Positions 46,713 through 56,381 are shown, counted from the stretch's first letter. The stretch is 64,000 nucleotides of DNA from Conyzicola lurida (GCF_014204935.1 NZ_JACHMJ010000001.1:744001-808000); one strand, 5' to 3'. Notes: generated from the sequence alone by a model not told the origin. Made by a program: numbers and translations.

Positions 46713-48430
46713 GCGCCACACCCCTGCTCCAAGTCAACAACCTGCAGGTCGGGTTCCGTAACCAGCGCGGCATCGTGCCTGCCCTCAACGGCGTCGATTT
46801 CACGATCAACGCCGGCGAGACCGTCGCGATCGTCGGCGAGTCCGGTTCCGGCAAGTCGACGACCGCGCACGCGATCATCAACCTCCTGCCCGGCTCGGGC
46901 GTCATCACCGGCGGCGAGGTCCTTTTCGAGGGCCGCGACCTCACGAAACTGACCCCCAAGCAGGTCGAAGACGTGCGCGGCAAGCAGATCGGTTTCGTTC
47001 CGCAGGACCCGATGGCGAACCTCAACCCCGTGTGGAGCATCGGCTTCCAGGTCGAAGAGGCGATCCGTGCGAACGGTGTCGCCACCGGCCGCGCCGCCGT
47101 CAAGCGCCGCGCGATCGAGGTGCTGAAAGAGGCGGGTCTGGCCGACGCCGACCGCCGTCTGCGTCAGTTCCCGCACCAGTTCTCGGGCGGAATGCGCCAG
47201 CGCGTGCTCATCGGAATGGGCCTCGCCGCCCACCCGAAGCTGCTCATCGCCGACGAACCGACGAGCGCCCTCGATGTGACCGTGCAGCGCGTCATCCTCG
47301 ACCACCTCGCAACGCTGACCCGTGATCTGGGCACCGCCGTGCTGTTCATCACCCACGACCTCGGCCTCGCCGCCGAGCGTGCCGAGAAGCTCATCGTGAT
47401 GTACAAGGGCAAGATCGTCGAGTCCGGCCCGTCGCGCGAACTGCTCGAGAACCCGCAGCACCCGTACACGCAGCGTCTGGTCGCCGCGGCCCCGAGCCTT
47501 GCCTCGCGCCGCATCCAGTCGGCGCACCAGCCGCTCGTCGAGATCGAGCACGAGACCCCGCGTTCCGCCGAGGGCTTCGACCTCATCGAGGCCGCGGAAG
47601 CCCGCGCCGAGGTGCAGGCCGCGGCTCCCGTCACGGCTCCCGCGATCGTGATCGAGAACCTGACCAAGGTGTTCAAGATCCGCGGAGACAAGCTCACCGC
47701 GCGCGAGTTCAAGGCCGTCGACGACGTCTCGTTCTCGATCCCGCGCGGCAGCACCATGGCTCTGGTGGGGGAGTCGGGTTCCGGCAAGTCCACCGTCGCC
47801 AAGCTGCTGCTCAAGCTCGAAGACGCCACCAGCGGAAAGATCAGCGTCGACGGCACCGACATCACGACGCTCAAGGGCAAGGACGTGCTGGCCTTCCGTC
47901 GCAAGACGCAGCCGGTCTTCCAGGACCCCTACGGCTCGCTCGACCCGCTGCGCAACATCGGCAACACCATCGCCGAGCCGCTCCACGTGCACAAGGTGGG
48001 CACCAAGGCCGAGCGCCGCGCGCGTGTGCTCGAACTGCTCGACCAGGTGGCGCTGCCGCAGTCGCTCGCGACCCGTTACCCGAACGAGCTCTCGGGCGGA
48101 CAGCGTCAGCGCGTCGCCATCGCCCGCGCCCTCGCGCTGAAGCCCGAGATCGTCGTGCTCGACGAGGCGGTCTCCGCCCTCGACGTGCTCGTGCAGGCGC
48201 AGGTGCTCAAGCTCCTCGCCGACCTGCAGGCCGAGCTTGGACTGACGTACCTCTTCATCACCCACGACCTCGCGGTCGTGCGCGTGATCGCCGACAACGT
48301 CTGCGTCATGCAGGCCGGCCGCATCGTCGAGGCATCGACGGTCGACGAGGTGTTCGACAACCCGCGCGAGCAGTACACCCGCGATCTGCTCAACGCGATC
48401 CCGGGCGCCGACCTCCAGCTCGGCGTCTGA
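46709..48430 (+). CDS. Oligopeptide ABC transporter, fused OppD/OppF ATPases
   Basis: A 573-residue double ATPase that powers the importer. Domain 1: Walker A GESGSGKST (43-51), FSGGMRQRVLIGMGL, LIADEPTSALD. Domain 2 starts at about residue 315: Walker A GESGSGKST, LSGGQRQRVAIARAL, VVLDEAVSALDV. The second Walker B has DEAVSALD, with valine after the usual EP/T region, as in many OppF. Start TTG overlaps the oppC stop. OppD and OppF are usually separate genes; the fusion is common in actinobacteria. Confidence 0.93.
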   Translation: MSATPLLQVNNLQVGFRNQRGIVPALNGVDFTINAGETVAIVGESGSGKSTTAHAIINLLPGSGVITGGEVLFEGRDLTKLTPKQVEDVRGKQIGFVPQDPMANLNPVWSIGFQVEEAIRANGVATGRAAVKRRAIEVLKEAGLADADRRLRQFPHQFSGGMRQRVLIGMGLAAHPKLLIADEPTSALDVTVQRVILDHLATLTRDLGTAVLFITHDLGLAAERAEKLIVMYKGKIVESGPSRELLENPQHPYTQRLVAAAPSLASRRIQSAHQPLVEIEHETPRSAEGFDLIEAAEARAEVQAAAPVTAPAIVIENLTKVFKIRGDKLTAREFKAVDDVSFSIPRGSTMALVGESGSGKSTVAKLLLKLEDATSGKISVDGTDITTLKGKDVLAFRRKTQPVFQDPYGSLDPLRNIGNTIAEPLHVHKVGTKAERRARVLELLDQVALPQSLATRYPNELSGGQRQRVAIARALALKPEIVVLDEAVSALDVLVQAQVLKLLADLQAELGLTYLFITHDLAVVRVIADNVCVMQAGRIVEASTVDEVFDNPREQYTRDLLNAIPGADLQLGV

Positions 48431-48630
48431 TGTTCCGGCAGCCGGGGCAGGGGGGCGAGCGAGAGCCCGCCAGCCTGCCCCTGCCGCCCGACATCACGCT
48501 GAAAGTACCCGTGGCTCCGATATCCGGGGCGGATGCCGCGGCGAGACGTCTCCCCGCACGGACACGGGACGAGCGCCGCCTGGCCCGGATCGACCGCAAA
48601 GTCGCCGCGCGCGACAGCCCCGCGGAGTAG
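48430..48630 (+). CDS. Small proline/arginine-rich protein of unknown function
   Basis: A 66-residue frame whose ATG uses the last base of the upstream stop. The N-terminus is glutamate- and proline-rich (EREPASLPLPPDITLKVPV) and the rest is basic and arginine-rich (RLPARTRDERRLARIDRKVA). No ribosome site is obvious. It may be a real cotranslated small protein or a chance frame, so confidence is limited. Confidence 0.4.
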   Translation: MFRQPGQGGEREPASLPLPPDITLKVPVAPISGADAAARRLPARTRDERRLARIDRKVAARDSPAE

Positions 48631-48704
48631 CGCCGCCCGTCTCGGGGGAGCGGCCGCGGCCGCGGCATCCGTGTGCCTACAGCGAACACGGAGTAATTAG
48701 CCAG

Positions 48705-48845
48705 TACACTCGTATGTGCAGGGCACCATCGACGTGATCCTGAGATCCCCACAAACCACCTCCCGCGTTTGTGCGTGGTCGTGCCCATGCCGCGAAAGCG
48801 CAACGCGCGCGCCCGTCACCGCTGAAGCAGTCAAGGAAAACACCT
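48705..48845 (+). promoter_or_regulatory. Leader region of typA with a -10 candidate
   Basis: TACACT at 48705-48710 could be the -10 of the typA promoter, giving a leader of about 130 bases. The -35 is unclear. The leader contains a GTTTGTGCGTGG region that could pair with ATCCCCACAAACCACC, but no recognised riboswitch is seen. Confidence 0.35.
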
Positions 48846-50765
48846 ATGGCAATCGCCACCCGTACCGACCTGCGCAACGTCGCAATCGTCGCCCACGTTG
48901 ACCACGGCAAGACCACCCTGGTCGACGCCATGCTCCGCCAGACCAACTCGTTCGAGGCGCACGCGCACCTCGAAGACCGCGCCATGGACTCCAACGAGCT
49001 CGAGCGCGAAAAGGGCATCACGATCCTCGCCAAGAACACCGCGGTGCTCTACAACGGCAAGCACGCCGAAGAGAACCACGCCGGCGGCAACATCACGATC
49101 AACGTGATCGACACCCCGGGTCACGCCGACTTCGGTGGAGAGGTCGAGCGCGGCCTGTCCATGGTCGACGGTGTCGTCCTCCTCGTCGACGCCTCCGAGG
49201 GCCCGCTGCCCCAGACGCGCTTCGTGCTGCGCAAGGCCCTCGAGGCCAAGCTCCCCGTCATCCTGCTCGTCAACAAGACCGACCGTCCCGATGCCCGCAT
49301 CGACGAGGTCGTCGCCGAGAGCCAGGACCTCCTCCTCGGCCTCGCGTCCGACATGGCCGACGAGCACCCCGACCTCGACCTCGACGCGATCCTCGACGTT
49401 CCCGTCGTCTACGCCTCGGGCCGCGCCGGTGCCGCCAGCTGGAACAAGCCCGAGAACGGCACGCTGCCCGACAACGAGGACCTCGAGCCGCTGTTCGACG
49501 CGATCCTCAAGCACGTCCCCGCCCCGTCGTACGACGACGAGCACCCCCTTCAGGCCTGGGTCACCAACCTCGACTCCTCGCCGTTCCTCGGTCGCCTCGC
49601 ACTGCTGCGCATCTTCCAGGGCAACATCAAGAAGGGCCAGACGGTCGCCTGGGTCAAGCACGACGGCTCCGTCGCCAACGTGAAGGTCACCGAGCTCCTG
49701 ATCACCAAGGCGCTCGACCGCTATCCGACCGAGACCGCGGGCCCCGGCGACATCGTCGCCGTCGCCGGCTTCGAGGACATCTTCATCGGCGAGACCCTCG
49801 CCGACCCGAACGACGTGCGCCCCCTGCCGACCATCACGGTCGACGACCCGGCCATCTCGATGACCATCGGAACCAACACCTCGCCGATCATCGGCAAGGT
49901 CAAGGGCCACAAGCTCACCGCGCGTATGGTCAAGGACCGTCTCGACCGCGAGCTCGTCGGTAACGTCTCGCTCAAGCTGGTCGACATCGGACGCCCCGAC
50001 GCCTGGGAGGTCCAGGGCCGTGGAGAGCTCGCGCTCGCCATCCTGGTCGAGCAGATGCGTCGCGAGGGCTTCGAGCTCACCGTCGGCAAGCCGCAGGTGG
50101 TCACGAAGCGCGTCGACGGCAAGTTGCACGAGCCCTTCGAGCACCTCACGATCGACGCTCCCGAGGAGTACCTCGGCGCCATCACGCAGCTCCTCGCCGC
50201 CCGCAAGGGCCGCATGGAGGGCATGAGCAACCACGGCACCGGCTGGGTCCGCATGGAGTTCATCGTCCCGTCGCGTGGCCTCATCGGCTTCCGCACCGAG
50301 TTCCTCACCGTCACCCGCGGTGCCGGTATCGCCAACGCCGTCTCGCACGGCTACGAGGCCTGGGCCGGATCGATCGAGACCCGAACCAACGGCTCGATCG
50401 TCGCCGACCGCGCCGGTGTCGCCACCCCGTTCGCCATGGTCGCCCTGCAGGAGCGCATGTCGTTCTTCGTGGAGCCGACGCAGGAGGTCTACGAGGGCAT
50501 GGTTGTCGGCGAGAACTCGCGCGCCGACGACATGGACGTCAACATCACCAAGGAAAAGCAGCTCACCAACATGCGCCAGTCCACCTCGGACTCCTTCGAG
50601 CGCATGACGCCGTCGCGTCGCCTGACTCTCGAGGAATGCCTCGAGTTCGCGCGCGAAGACGAGTGCGTCGAGGTCACGCCCGAGTTCGTGCGTATCCGCA
50701 AGGTGGAGCTCGACTCGAGCGCCCGCCAGCGCAGCACCGCTCGCCTGAAGAAGCAGAACGCGTAA
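48846..50765 (+). CDS. typA: Translational GTPase TypA/BipA
   Basis: A 639-residue ribosome-binding GTPase. G1 is [12 protein letters not shown] (K22), G3 reads [11 protein letters not shown]4 NKTDRPDA. Domains II and III resemble EF-G; the C-terminal TypA-specific domain is about residues 400-600 with [16 protein letters not shown] and [15 protein letters not shown]. TypA helps ribosome assembly under cold and stress. A GGAAAACACC site precedes the ATG. It is followed by a strong terminator at 50781-50812. Confidence 0.95.
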   Translation: MAIATRTDLRNVAIVAHVDHGKTTLVDAMLRQTNSFEAHAHLEDRAMDSNELEREKGITILAKNTAVLYNGKHAEENHAGGNITINVIDTPGHADFGGEVERGLSMVDGVVLLVDASEGPLPQTRFVLRKALEAKLPVILLVNKTDRPDARIDEVVAESQDLLLGLASDMADEHPDLDLDAILDVPVVYASGRAGAASWNKPENGTLPDNEDLEPLFDAILKHVPAPSYDDEHPLQAWVTNLDSSPFLGRLALLRIFQGNIKKGQTVAWVKHDGSVANVKVTELLITKALDRYPTETAGPGDIVAVAGFEDIFIGETLADPNDVRPLPTITVDDPAISMTIGTNTSPIIGKVKGHKLTARMVKDRLDRELVGNVSLKLVDIGRPDAWEVQGRGELALAILVEQMRREGFELTVGKPQVVTKRVDGKLHEPFEHLTIDAPEEYLGAITQLLAARKGRMEGMSNHGTGWVRMEFIVPSRGLIGFRTEFLTVTRGAGIANAVSHGYEAWAGSIETRTNGSIVADRAGVATPFAMVALQERMSFFVEPTQEVYEGMVVGENSRADDMDVNITKEKQLTNMRQSTSDSFERMTPSRRLTLEECLEFAREDECVEVTPEFVRIRKVELDSSARQRSTARLKKQNA

Positions 50766-50780
50766 AGCACCGACGCTGAG

Positions 50781-50812
50781 AAGCCCCTCCCGGACACGTC
50801 CGGGAGGGGCTT
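50781..50812 (+). terminator. Rho-independent terminator after typA
   Basis: AAGCCCCTCCCGGAC pairs with GTCCGGGAGGGGCTT over 15 bases, loop AC (effectively four bases), followed by CCTCGTTT. It ends typA transcription 16 bases after the stop and lies just before the promoter of the next lipoprotein gene. Confidence 0.9.
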
Positions 50813-50832
50813 CCTCGTTTAAGCTGGTGCGC

Positions 50833-51303
50833 ATGAGACTCCGCAGCACCCTCGTCATCGCCCTGACCGTCGTCGTCGCTCCCGCCCTCGTGGGCTGCAG
50901 TGTGGCCGAGAACATCGTCGGCGGCGTGGTCAGCGAGGCGCAGAACCAGGCGGGCGACGCGATCAGCGAGGCGCTCGGCGGTGCGGGCGTCACCACCGAC
51001 GGCGAACTTCCCAGCGGCTTCCCGGCCGACGCGATCCCGGTCGTCGGCACCGTGCAGGGCGGGGGAGCGGCTCCCGACGGCGCCGGCTGGGTCGTGATCA
51101 GCACTCTCGGCGCCGACGAGGACTTCGCCGCCGCGCAGGCCGCGCTCGAGGGTGCCGGCTTCGTCAGCAGCGCCGTGAACTCCGACGCCGACAGCGGGTT
51201 CGGCAATTTCGCGCTCGCGCCGTACGGCGTGGTGTTGACGGTCGCGACCGACACCGACGACGTGACGACGGCGACCTACGTGGTGTCGGCGACGACGGAG
51301 TAG
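50833..51303 (+). CDS. Putative lipoprotein of unknown function
   Basis: A 156-residue secreted protein. The signal peptide has a lipobox (PALVGC, cysteine about residue 22), so the mature protein is membrane-anchored. The mature part is small, acidic, glycine- and alanine-rich and beta-rich at the end (YGVVLTVATDTDDVTTATYVV). I recognise no domain. A TAAGCT hexamer ends 7 bases before the ATG, so the transcript is probably leaderless. A GTG at 50827 is also in frame. Confidence 0.75.
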   Translation: MRLRSTLVIALTVVVAPALVGCSVAENIVGGVVSEAQNQAGDAISEALGGAGVTTDGELPSGFPADAIPVVGTVQGGGAAPDGAGWVVISTLGADEDFAAAQAALEGAGFVSSAVNSDADSGFGNFALAPYGVVLTVATDTDDVTTATYVVSATTE

Positions 51304-51312
51304 TCAGCAGCG

Positions 51313-51372
51313 GGTTGAGCCTGTCGAAATCCTTTGCGGCTCGGGTTGCAGGGATTTCGACAGGCTCAATCC
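51313..51372. repeat. REP-like palindrome, copy 3
   Basis: GGTTGAGCCTGTCGAAATCC (left) and GGATTTCGACAGGCTCAATCC (right, 51352-51372) share the core GAGCCTGTCGAAA; 18 bases pair around a 19-base loop. It lies between the convergent lipoprotein (+) and efeB (-). Confidence 0.88.
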
Positions 51373-51376
51373 ACAT

Positions 51377-52639
51377 CTAGTCGAACAGCCCCGCCCCGAT
51401 CGGCCGGTCGGCGGTCGCCCCCGGCGGTACCGCGAAGATGCCCGAGCCCACGTGGCGCAGGTACTCGTTCATGGCGTCGTTCTTCGCCAGTTGCAGCTGG
51501 ATCGGCACGAACTGCGCGCGCGGATCCCGCTGGAAGCAGATGAAGAACAGCCCGGCGTTGAGGCGCCCCAGGTCGTCGTTGCCGTCGACGAAGTTGTAGC
51601 CGCGGCGCAGCAGCGCGGCCCCGTCGTTCATGGACGGGTGGGCGAGCCGCACATGCGAGGCCGTGTCGATGAGCGGTGCGTCGGCGCGCCCGGTGGCGTC
51701 GAAGTCGGGTTCGCTGAACTCGGTGCCTCCGCTGAGCGGCGCACCCTCGCCCTTCGTGCGGCCGACCACGCGTTCCTGCTCCCGGAGCGACGTTCGGTCC
51801 CAGGTCTCGATCGTCATGCGGATCTTGCGGGAGACGAGGTACGACCCGCCCGTCATCCACGACGCCCCGTCGCCGGGCTGTACCCAGACGTCTTTCGCCG
51901 TCTCGGCGTCCTCGGCACGCAGGTTGGCGGTGCCGTCTTTGAAGCCGAAGAGGTTGCGGGGCGTGGCCTGAGCGCGCGTCGTCGACGACGTGCGGCCGAA
52001 GCCGAGCTGCGACCAGCGCAGGCTCGCGCGCCCGAAGGCGATGCGCGACAGGTTGCGAATCGCGTGCACGGCAACCTGCGGGTCGTCGCTGCAGGCCTGG
52101 ATGCAGAGGTCGCCGCCGACGAGGGTGTCGACGAGCGCGTCTCCCGGGAAGTGCGGAAGGTCGACGAGGGCGTCCGGGCGTTTGCCGGCCAACCCGAAGC
52201 GGTCGTCGAACAGGGACGGCCCGAAACCGAACGTGATGGTGAGACCGGATGGCGGAAGGTCGAGTGCCTCGCCCGTGTCGTCGGGCGGTGAGTCGTACGG
52301 GCCGCTCGCGGGTCCGTATTTGCCGGCGCCGAGGCCGGTGGTCATGCGGTTGGCGGCGTAGGTCCAGTCGGCGAGCAATTCCTCGAGCTCGGACGCCGTG
52401 ATGTCGCTGACGTCGAACGCGGCGAAGTGCAGCCGGTCCTGCGCGGCCGTCACGATGCCGGACTGGTGCTCGCCGTAGAACGGGTAGGACGCGGCAGCGC
52501 CGGAGACGGCGCCCGCCTCGGGCGTGACGACGCGGTCGATGCCGAACCCGATCCCGGCACCGACGACGCCGGCACCGGCCAGTCCGAGGAGCCCCCTCCG
52601 GGAGAGTCCTGGACGTGCCGGTGCCGAGTCGTCTGTCAT
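51377..52639 (-). CDS. efeB: Dyp-type haem peroxidase EfeB
   Basis: A 420-residue Tat-exported haem peroxidase. The signal SRRGLLGLAGAGVV carries the twin-arginine motif. The GxxDG motif is FGFKDGTAN, with D as the distal acid; the proximal haem histidine is likely in SHVRLAHP. In Efe systems EfeB oxidises ferrous iron or extracts iron from haem for import. A TACTAT hexamer ends 6 bases before the ATG, suggesting a separate leaderless start as well as read-through from efeO. Confidence 0.93.
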   Translation of the reverse strand: MTDDSAPARPGLSRRGLLGLAGAGVVGAGIGFGIDRVVTPEAGAVSGAAASYPFYGEHQSGIVTAAQDRLHFAAFDVSDITASELEELLADWTYAANRMTTGLGAGKYGPASGPYDSPPDDTGEALDLPPSGLTITFGFGPSLFDDRFGLAGKRPDALVDLPHFPGDALVDTLVGGDLCIQACSDDPQVAVHAIRNLSRIAFGRASLRWSQLGFGRTSSTTRAQATPRNLFGFKDGTANLRAEDAETAKDVWVQPGDGASWMTGGSYLVSRKIRMTIETWDRTSLREQERVVGRTKGEGAPLSGGTEFSEPDFDATGRADAPLIDTASHVRLAHPSMNDGAALLRRGYNFVDGNDDLGRLNAGLFFICFQRDPRAQFVPIQLQLAKNDAMNEYLRHVGSGIFAVPPGATADRPIGAGLFD

Positions 52640-52657
52640 ATGCCGATAGTAGGTTGC

Positions 52658-53878
52658 TTAGCCGACGAGAACGGCCGTGAGCTTGCTGAGCGGTTCGGCG
52701 AGGGCGTTGACGCCGTCGGCGAGGGCCTTCACCTGCTCGGTGGTGAGCTCGTCGTAGTAGACGAAGCCGTCCTCGAGGGTGCCGTAGGCGGCGAGCTCGT
52801 CCTCGAGCGACGTGAACTCGTCGTCGATCTGCGCGACCAGGTCGGCGTCCTTGGGCTCGACGATGTCGCGCACGCCCTCGTAGGCCACGCGGGCGCCCTC
52901 GAGGTTGGCCTGGAAGTCCCAGAGGTCGGTGTGCGACCAGATCTCTTCCTCGCCGGTGATCTTGCCGCTGGCGACCTCGTCGAGCAGGCCGATGGCGCCG
53001 TTGCTGATCGCGTCGATCGAGACGGTGTAGTCGGCCGCGTGCACGGCGTCGTTGAGGGCGGCGGTGTCGGTCTCGAGCAGGTCGGCGAAGCGCGTGCGCT
53101 CCTCGGCGGTCAGCGGCACGTACGTCTCGCCGCCGTTGTCCTCGGGCGCCGGCTGCCAGAGGTCCTTCTCGATGCGGTGCCAGCCGGTCCACTCGGTGCC
53201 CTCTTCGACGTCCGCCTCGCGGAAGTCGATCTTGGGGTCGAGGTCGCCGAACGACTCGGCGACGGGCTCGATGCGCTCGTAGGCCGCGCGGGTGGGTGCG
53301 TAGAGGGCGCGGGCCGTCTCGTCGTCGCCGGCGCGGTAGGCGTCGAGGAACGTGGTCGTGGAGACGACGAGGCCCTCGAGCTGGTTCTTCACATAGGCCA
53401 CGTAGTTCACGGCGGCGGCGTCGACCAGTTCCGCGTCGTCGCCGTCAGCCGCGAGGTCGGCGCCCGAGTCGGTGACGGTGAAGGCGGCCTTGCCGATGCC
53501 CTCGCCGATCATGCCGGGCTTGCACACCGTGTAGTAGTCGCCGGGCTTGGCCTGCACGACGAGGTCGCGGGTGATGCCGGGGCCGACGTTCTCGACCTCG
53601 CCGACGATGCGCAGCTCGTCGTCGGCCAGCAGGTAGAACTCGGTGACCTGGTCGCCCGAGTTCGTGATGCTGAAGCTCACGGTGCCGCTCGGCGCCTCGG
53701 AGGCGGAGACGGCGCAGTCGCTCGCGCTCGAGTCGACCGTGAGCGCCGTGGCCGCCGCGTCCTCGGTCGCGGCGGGGTTGTTCGCCACACAGGCGGAGAG
53801 CGCGAGCAGTGCTGCCGCGCTCAGGGAGACGGCGACGAGCGCGCGCGCTCGGATCGGGGTCGCTGCGGACCGGTTCAT
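52658..53878 (-). CDS. efeO: Iron uptake protein EfeO (cupredoxin + M75 domain)
   Basis: A 406-residue lipoprotein. The signal ends in LLALSAC. The first 120 residues after it form a cupredoxin-like domain with two cysteines (SDCAV; YTVCKPG). From about residue 165 the M75 imelysin-like domain has the metal motif GWHRIEKDLW (HxxE). EfeO binds iron and hands it to EfeU. It overlaps efeU by 4 bases and is followed by efeB. Confidence 0.93.
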   Translation of the reverse strand: MNRSAATPIRARALVAVSLSAAALLALSACVANNPAATEDAAATALTVDSSASDCAVSASEAPSGTVSFSITNSGDQVTEFYLLADDELRIVGEVENVGPGITRDLVVQAKPGDYYTVCKPGMIGEGIGKAAFTVTDSGADLAADGDDAELVDAAAVNYVAYVKNQLEGLVVSTTTFLDAYRAGDDETARALYAPTRAAYERIEPVAESFGDLDPKIDFREADVEEGTEWTGWHRIEKDLWQPAPEDNGGETYVPLTAEERTRFADLLETDTAALNDAVHAADYTVSIDAISNGAIGLLDEVASGKITGEEEIWSHTDLWDFQANLEGARVAYEGVRDIVEPKDADLVAQIDDEFTSLEDELAAYGTLEDGFVYYDELTTEQVKALADGVNALAEPLSKLTAVLVG

Positions 53879-54738
53879 AGGGCTCCTTCAGGGGTGATTG
53901 CGGACGGTGCGGGGGTACTCGGTCGCGCCGGCGTGCTGTGTCGGCGGGCGGAGCGGAGGAAGAAGAACATGACGGGCACCACGTAGGCGACCCAGGCCGC
54001 CGCCTCGAAGACGGTGGTGGCGGGGGAGAAGTTGAAGACACCCTTGAGCAACGTGCCGTACCAGCTGTCCGGCGGAACCGCCGCGGAGACGTCGAAAGCC
54101 AGGGTGTTGAGGCCAGGGAGGAACCCGGCCTCCTGCAGGTCGTGCACGCCGTAGGCGAGCACGCCGCCGGCGACCACGATCAGGAAGACGCCCGTGTAGG
54201 TGAAGAACCGGGAGAGGTTGATCGACAGCACGCCGCGGTAGATCAGGTAGGCGAGCACCACCGAGACCACGATGCCGAGCGAGGCGCCGATGAGCGGCAG
54301 CGTGGTCGACCCGCTCGCCTGTACGGCGGCCCAGATGAACAGGGCGGTCTCGATGCCCTCGCGGCCGACGGCGAGGAACGCGACCAGGACCAGCCCCCAG
54401 CCGGCACCTGAGAGGTGGCTGTCGATCTCGCTGCGAAGCTCGCGGGACAGCCCGCGGGCCGTGCGCAGCATCCAGAAGATCATCCAGGTGACGAACCCGG
54501 CCGCGACGATCGACAGCAGGCCGCCGATGAGCTCCTGCGCCTGGAACGAGAGCCCGTACGTGCCGAACGTCAGGATGCAGCCCAGAGCGAGCGACAGGAA
54601 CACGGCGAGGCCGACGCCGAGCCAGATACGGGGGAGCACGTCGCGCCGGCCGATCTTGACGACGTACGCGATGAGGATGCCCACGACGAGCCCCGCTTCG
54701 AGGCCCTCGCGCAGGCCGATCAGAAAGTTTGCGAGCAC
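53875..54738 (-). CDS. efeU: Iron permease EfeU (FTR1 family)
   Basis: A 287-residue permease with seven hydrophobic segments. The two REGLE iron motifs are REGLEAG at residues 10-16 and REGIETALF near residue 125. The family imports iron in a ferrous-oxidation-linked way. GTG start at 54738 with GGAAAAG upstream; the iron box at 54768-54786 lies just before it. The gene order efeU-efeO-efeB is the classic operon. Confidence 0.94.
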   Translation of the reverse strand: MLANFLIGLREGLEAGLVVGILIAYVVKIGRRDVLPRIWLGVGLAVFLSLALGCILTFGTYGLSFQAQELIGGLLSIVAAGFVTWMIFWMLRTARGLSRELRSEIDSHLSGAGWGLVLVAFLAVGREGIETALFIWAAVQASGSTTLPLIGASLGIVVSVVLAYLIYRGVLSINLSRFFTYTGVFLIVVAGGVLAYGVHDLQEAGFLPGLNTLAFDVSAAVPPDSWYGTLLKGVFNFSPATTVFEAAAWVAYVVPVMFFFLRSARRHSTPARPSTPAPSAITPEGAL

Positions 54739-54767
54739 GGGTCTTTTCCGGGAGAAATGAGGGGGAA

Positions 54768-54786
54768 TTTGGTAAGGCTTACCTAA
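54768..54786. promoter_or_regulatory. DtxR/IdeR-type iron box
   Basis: TTTGGTAAGGCTTACCTAA matches the consensus TTAGGTTAGGCTAACCTAA at 16 of 19 bases and is a near-palindrome. It lies 30 bases before the efeU start and 27 bases before the mshB -10 hexamer, so an iron-bound IdeR/DtxR repressor would repress efeUOB and might touch mshB. Confidence 0.8.
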
Positions 54787-54826
54787 GAGATCTCACACTA
54801 ATGAGCTTTGTCTAAGCTGTCCAGTG

Positions 54827-56005
54827 ATGTCTGAGCGAACTGAACCGACCGAGGCACCGGAGCGCGTGCTCTTCGTGCACGCCCACCCCGACGACGAGAG
54901 CATCACCACCGGCGGCACCATCGCGACCCTCGTCGATGCGGGCGCGGTCGTCACCGTCCTCACCTGCACCCGCGGAGAGCAGGGCGAGGTCATCCCCGGC
55001 GAGCTGCAGTATCTCCTCGAGTCGCCCGACGCTCTCGGCGTCTACCGCGAGACAGAGCTCGCCACGGCCATGCACGCGCTCGGCGTCGCCGACCACCGGT
55101 TTCTCGGGGAGGCGAAAGCCCGTTGGGTCGACCTGCCCCCTCGCCGGTACGCCGACTCGGGCATGCGCTGGGGCGCCTCCGGAGCGGAAGCCCGCGACAT
55201 CCTCGACCCCCGCTCGCTCTCGGCCGCCGCCCTCGCCGACGTGGCCGCCGATATCGCGGCCGTCATCGCCGACACGGGCGCGACCGCGGTGGTCAGCTAC
55301 GACGGCAACGGCGGGTACGGACACCCCGACCACATCCGAGCCAGGGAGGCCGCCCAGCGCGCAGCCGAGGTGATGGGCGTCGATTTCTTCGAGATAGTGC
55401 CGGATGACGCGGGCCCCATCGTCGTCGACGTGGCACCGGTGGCCTCCCGCAAGAGGGCCGCGCTCGCCGCCCACGCGACACAGCTGACGATCGACGGCGA
55501 CGAATTCGCCCTGTCGAACGGCGTCTCGCAGCCGATCGGCTCGACCGAGTCGTTCCGCCGGGTCGTTCCGGAGACCGACCCGCCGACGCTGCCCTTCCGC
55601 GAGCAGTCGGTTGCCACCAAGATCTTCGCCGGGGCCCTGGCCGTCGTCTTCGGCGCGCTCGTCGGCGCCCTGATGACGGCGGTGCACCAGTCGTCGGTCG
55701 TCGTGGGCGACATCGCCGTGCCGTGGGGCCTCGTGCTCGCGCTCGTCGCCACCACGGGGCTCATCGTGGGACTGCGCATCGTCACGCGCGGTCGCGTGCT
55801 GCCGATCCTCGCGGCCCTCGCGGTGATCGGCACCACGGCGATCCTCGCGTCGCCGACCATCGGCGGCTCGGTCATCGTGCCCGCCAACACCGCGGGCTAC
55901 GTCTGGACTTTCGGCCCGTCGCTGCTCGTGCTGCTCACGATCGCCTGGCCGAACCTGCCGCAGCCGCAGGCGACGACGCGCGGGCACCGGACGTCCAGCA
56001 AGTGA
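54827..56005 (+). CDS. mshB: PIG-L deacetylase (MshB-like) fused to a C-terminal membrane domain
   Basis: A 392-residue protein. Residues 1-260 are a PIG-L deacetylase: AHPDDESITTGG (zinc motif, residues 19-30), LTCTRGEQGE, GYGHPDHIRAR and the ATQLTIDGDEF loop. This is the mycothiol step that removes acetyl from GlcNAc-inositol. Residues 270-385 add about four hydrophobic helices, an extension resembling the separate membrane protein beside mshB in other actinobacteria (Rv1171-like). TAAGCT lies 8 bases before the ATG (GTG at 54824 also possible), suggesting leaderless transcription. Confidence 0.88.
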   Translation: MSERTEPTEAPERVLFVHAHPDDESITTGGTIATLVDAGAVVTVLTCTRGEQGEVIPGELQYLLESPDALGVYRETELATAMHALGVADHRFLGEAKARWVDLPPRRYADSGMRWGASGAEARDILDPRSLSAAALADVAADIAAVIADTGATAVVSYDGNGGYGHPDHIRAREAAQRAAEVMGVDFFEIVPDDAGPIVVDVAPVASRKRAALAAHATQLTIDGDEFALSNGVSQPIGSTESFRRVVPETDPPTLPFREQSVATKIFAGALAVVFGALVGALMTAVHQSSVVVGDIAVPWGLVLALVATTGLIVGLRIVTRGRVLPILAALAVIGTTAILASPTIGGSVIVPANTAGYVWTFGPSLLVLLTIAWPNLPQPQATTRGHRTSSK

Positions 56006-56053
56006 CGGCTAGAATTATCTAGTTATCGTGCAGTGAAAGGACAATCGACTCAA

Positions 56054-56380
56054 GTGACCTACGTCATCGCCCAACCCTGTGTCGACGTCAAAGACCGCGC
56101 CTGCATCGACGAGTGCCCCGTCGACTGCATCTACGAGGGCGACCGGATGCTCTACATCCACCCCGACGAGTGCGTCGACTGCGGTGCCTGCGAGCCGGTG
56201 TGCCCCGTCGAAGCCATATACTACGAAGACGACGTGCCCGACCAGTGGGCCGACTACTACAAGGCGAACGTCGAGTTCTTCAGCGAGGTCGGCTCGCCCG
56301 GCGGCGCTGCGAAGGTCGGAGTCATCCACAGCGACCACCCGCTCGTGATGGCCGAGCCCTTCAACGGCCACGCCGAATAG
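56054..56380 (+). CDS. fdxA: 7Fe ferredoxin FdxA
   Basis: A 108-residue ferredoxin. The first cluster uses [17 protein letters not shown] and the second [16 protein letters not shown]; a long C-terminal tail follows, as in actinobacterial 7Fe ferredoxins. It carries electrons in small steps. The GTG start at 56054 gives the standard beginning TYVIAQPC; an earlier in-frame GTG at 56033 would add seven residues. dapC follows one base later, as in many actinobacteria. Confidence 0.95.
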   Translation: MTYVIAQPCVDVKDRACIDECPVDCIYEGDRMLYIHPDECVDCGACEPVCPVEAIYYEDDVPDQWADYYKANVEFFSEVGSPGGAAKVGVIHSDHPLVMAEPFNGHAE

Positions 56381-56381
56381 C

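Noticed and set aside
48831-51254. Open frame of about 800 codons antisense to typA
   Set aside because: It spans the typA gene and its terminator and shows no family motif; it is a GC artefact.
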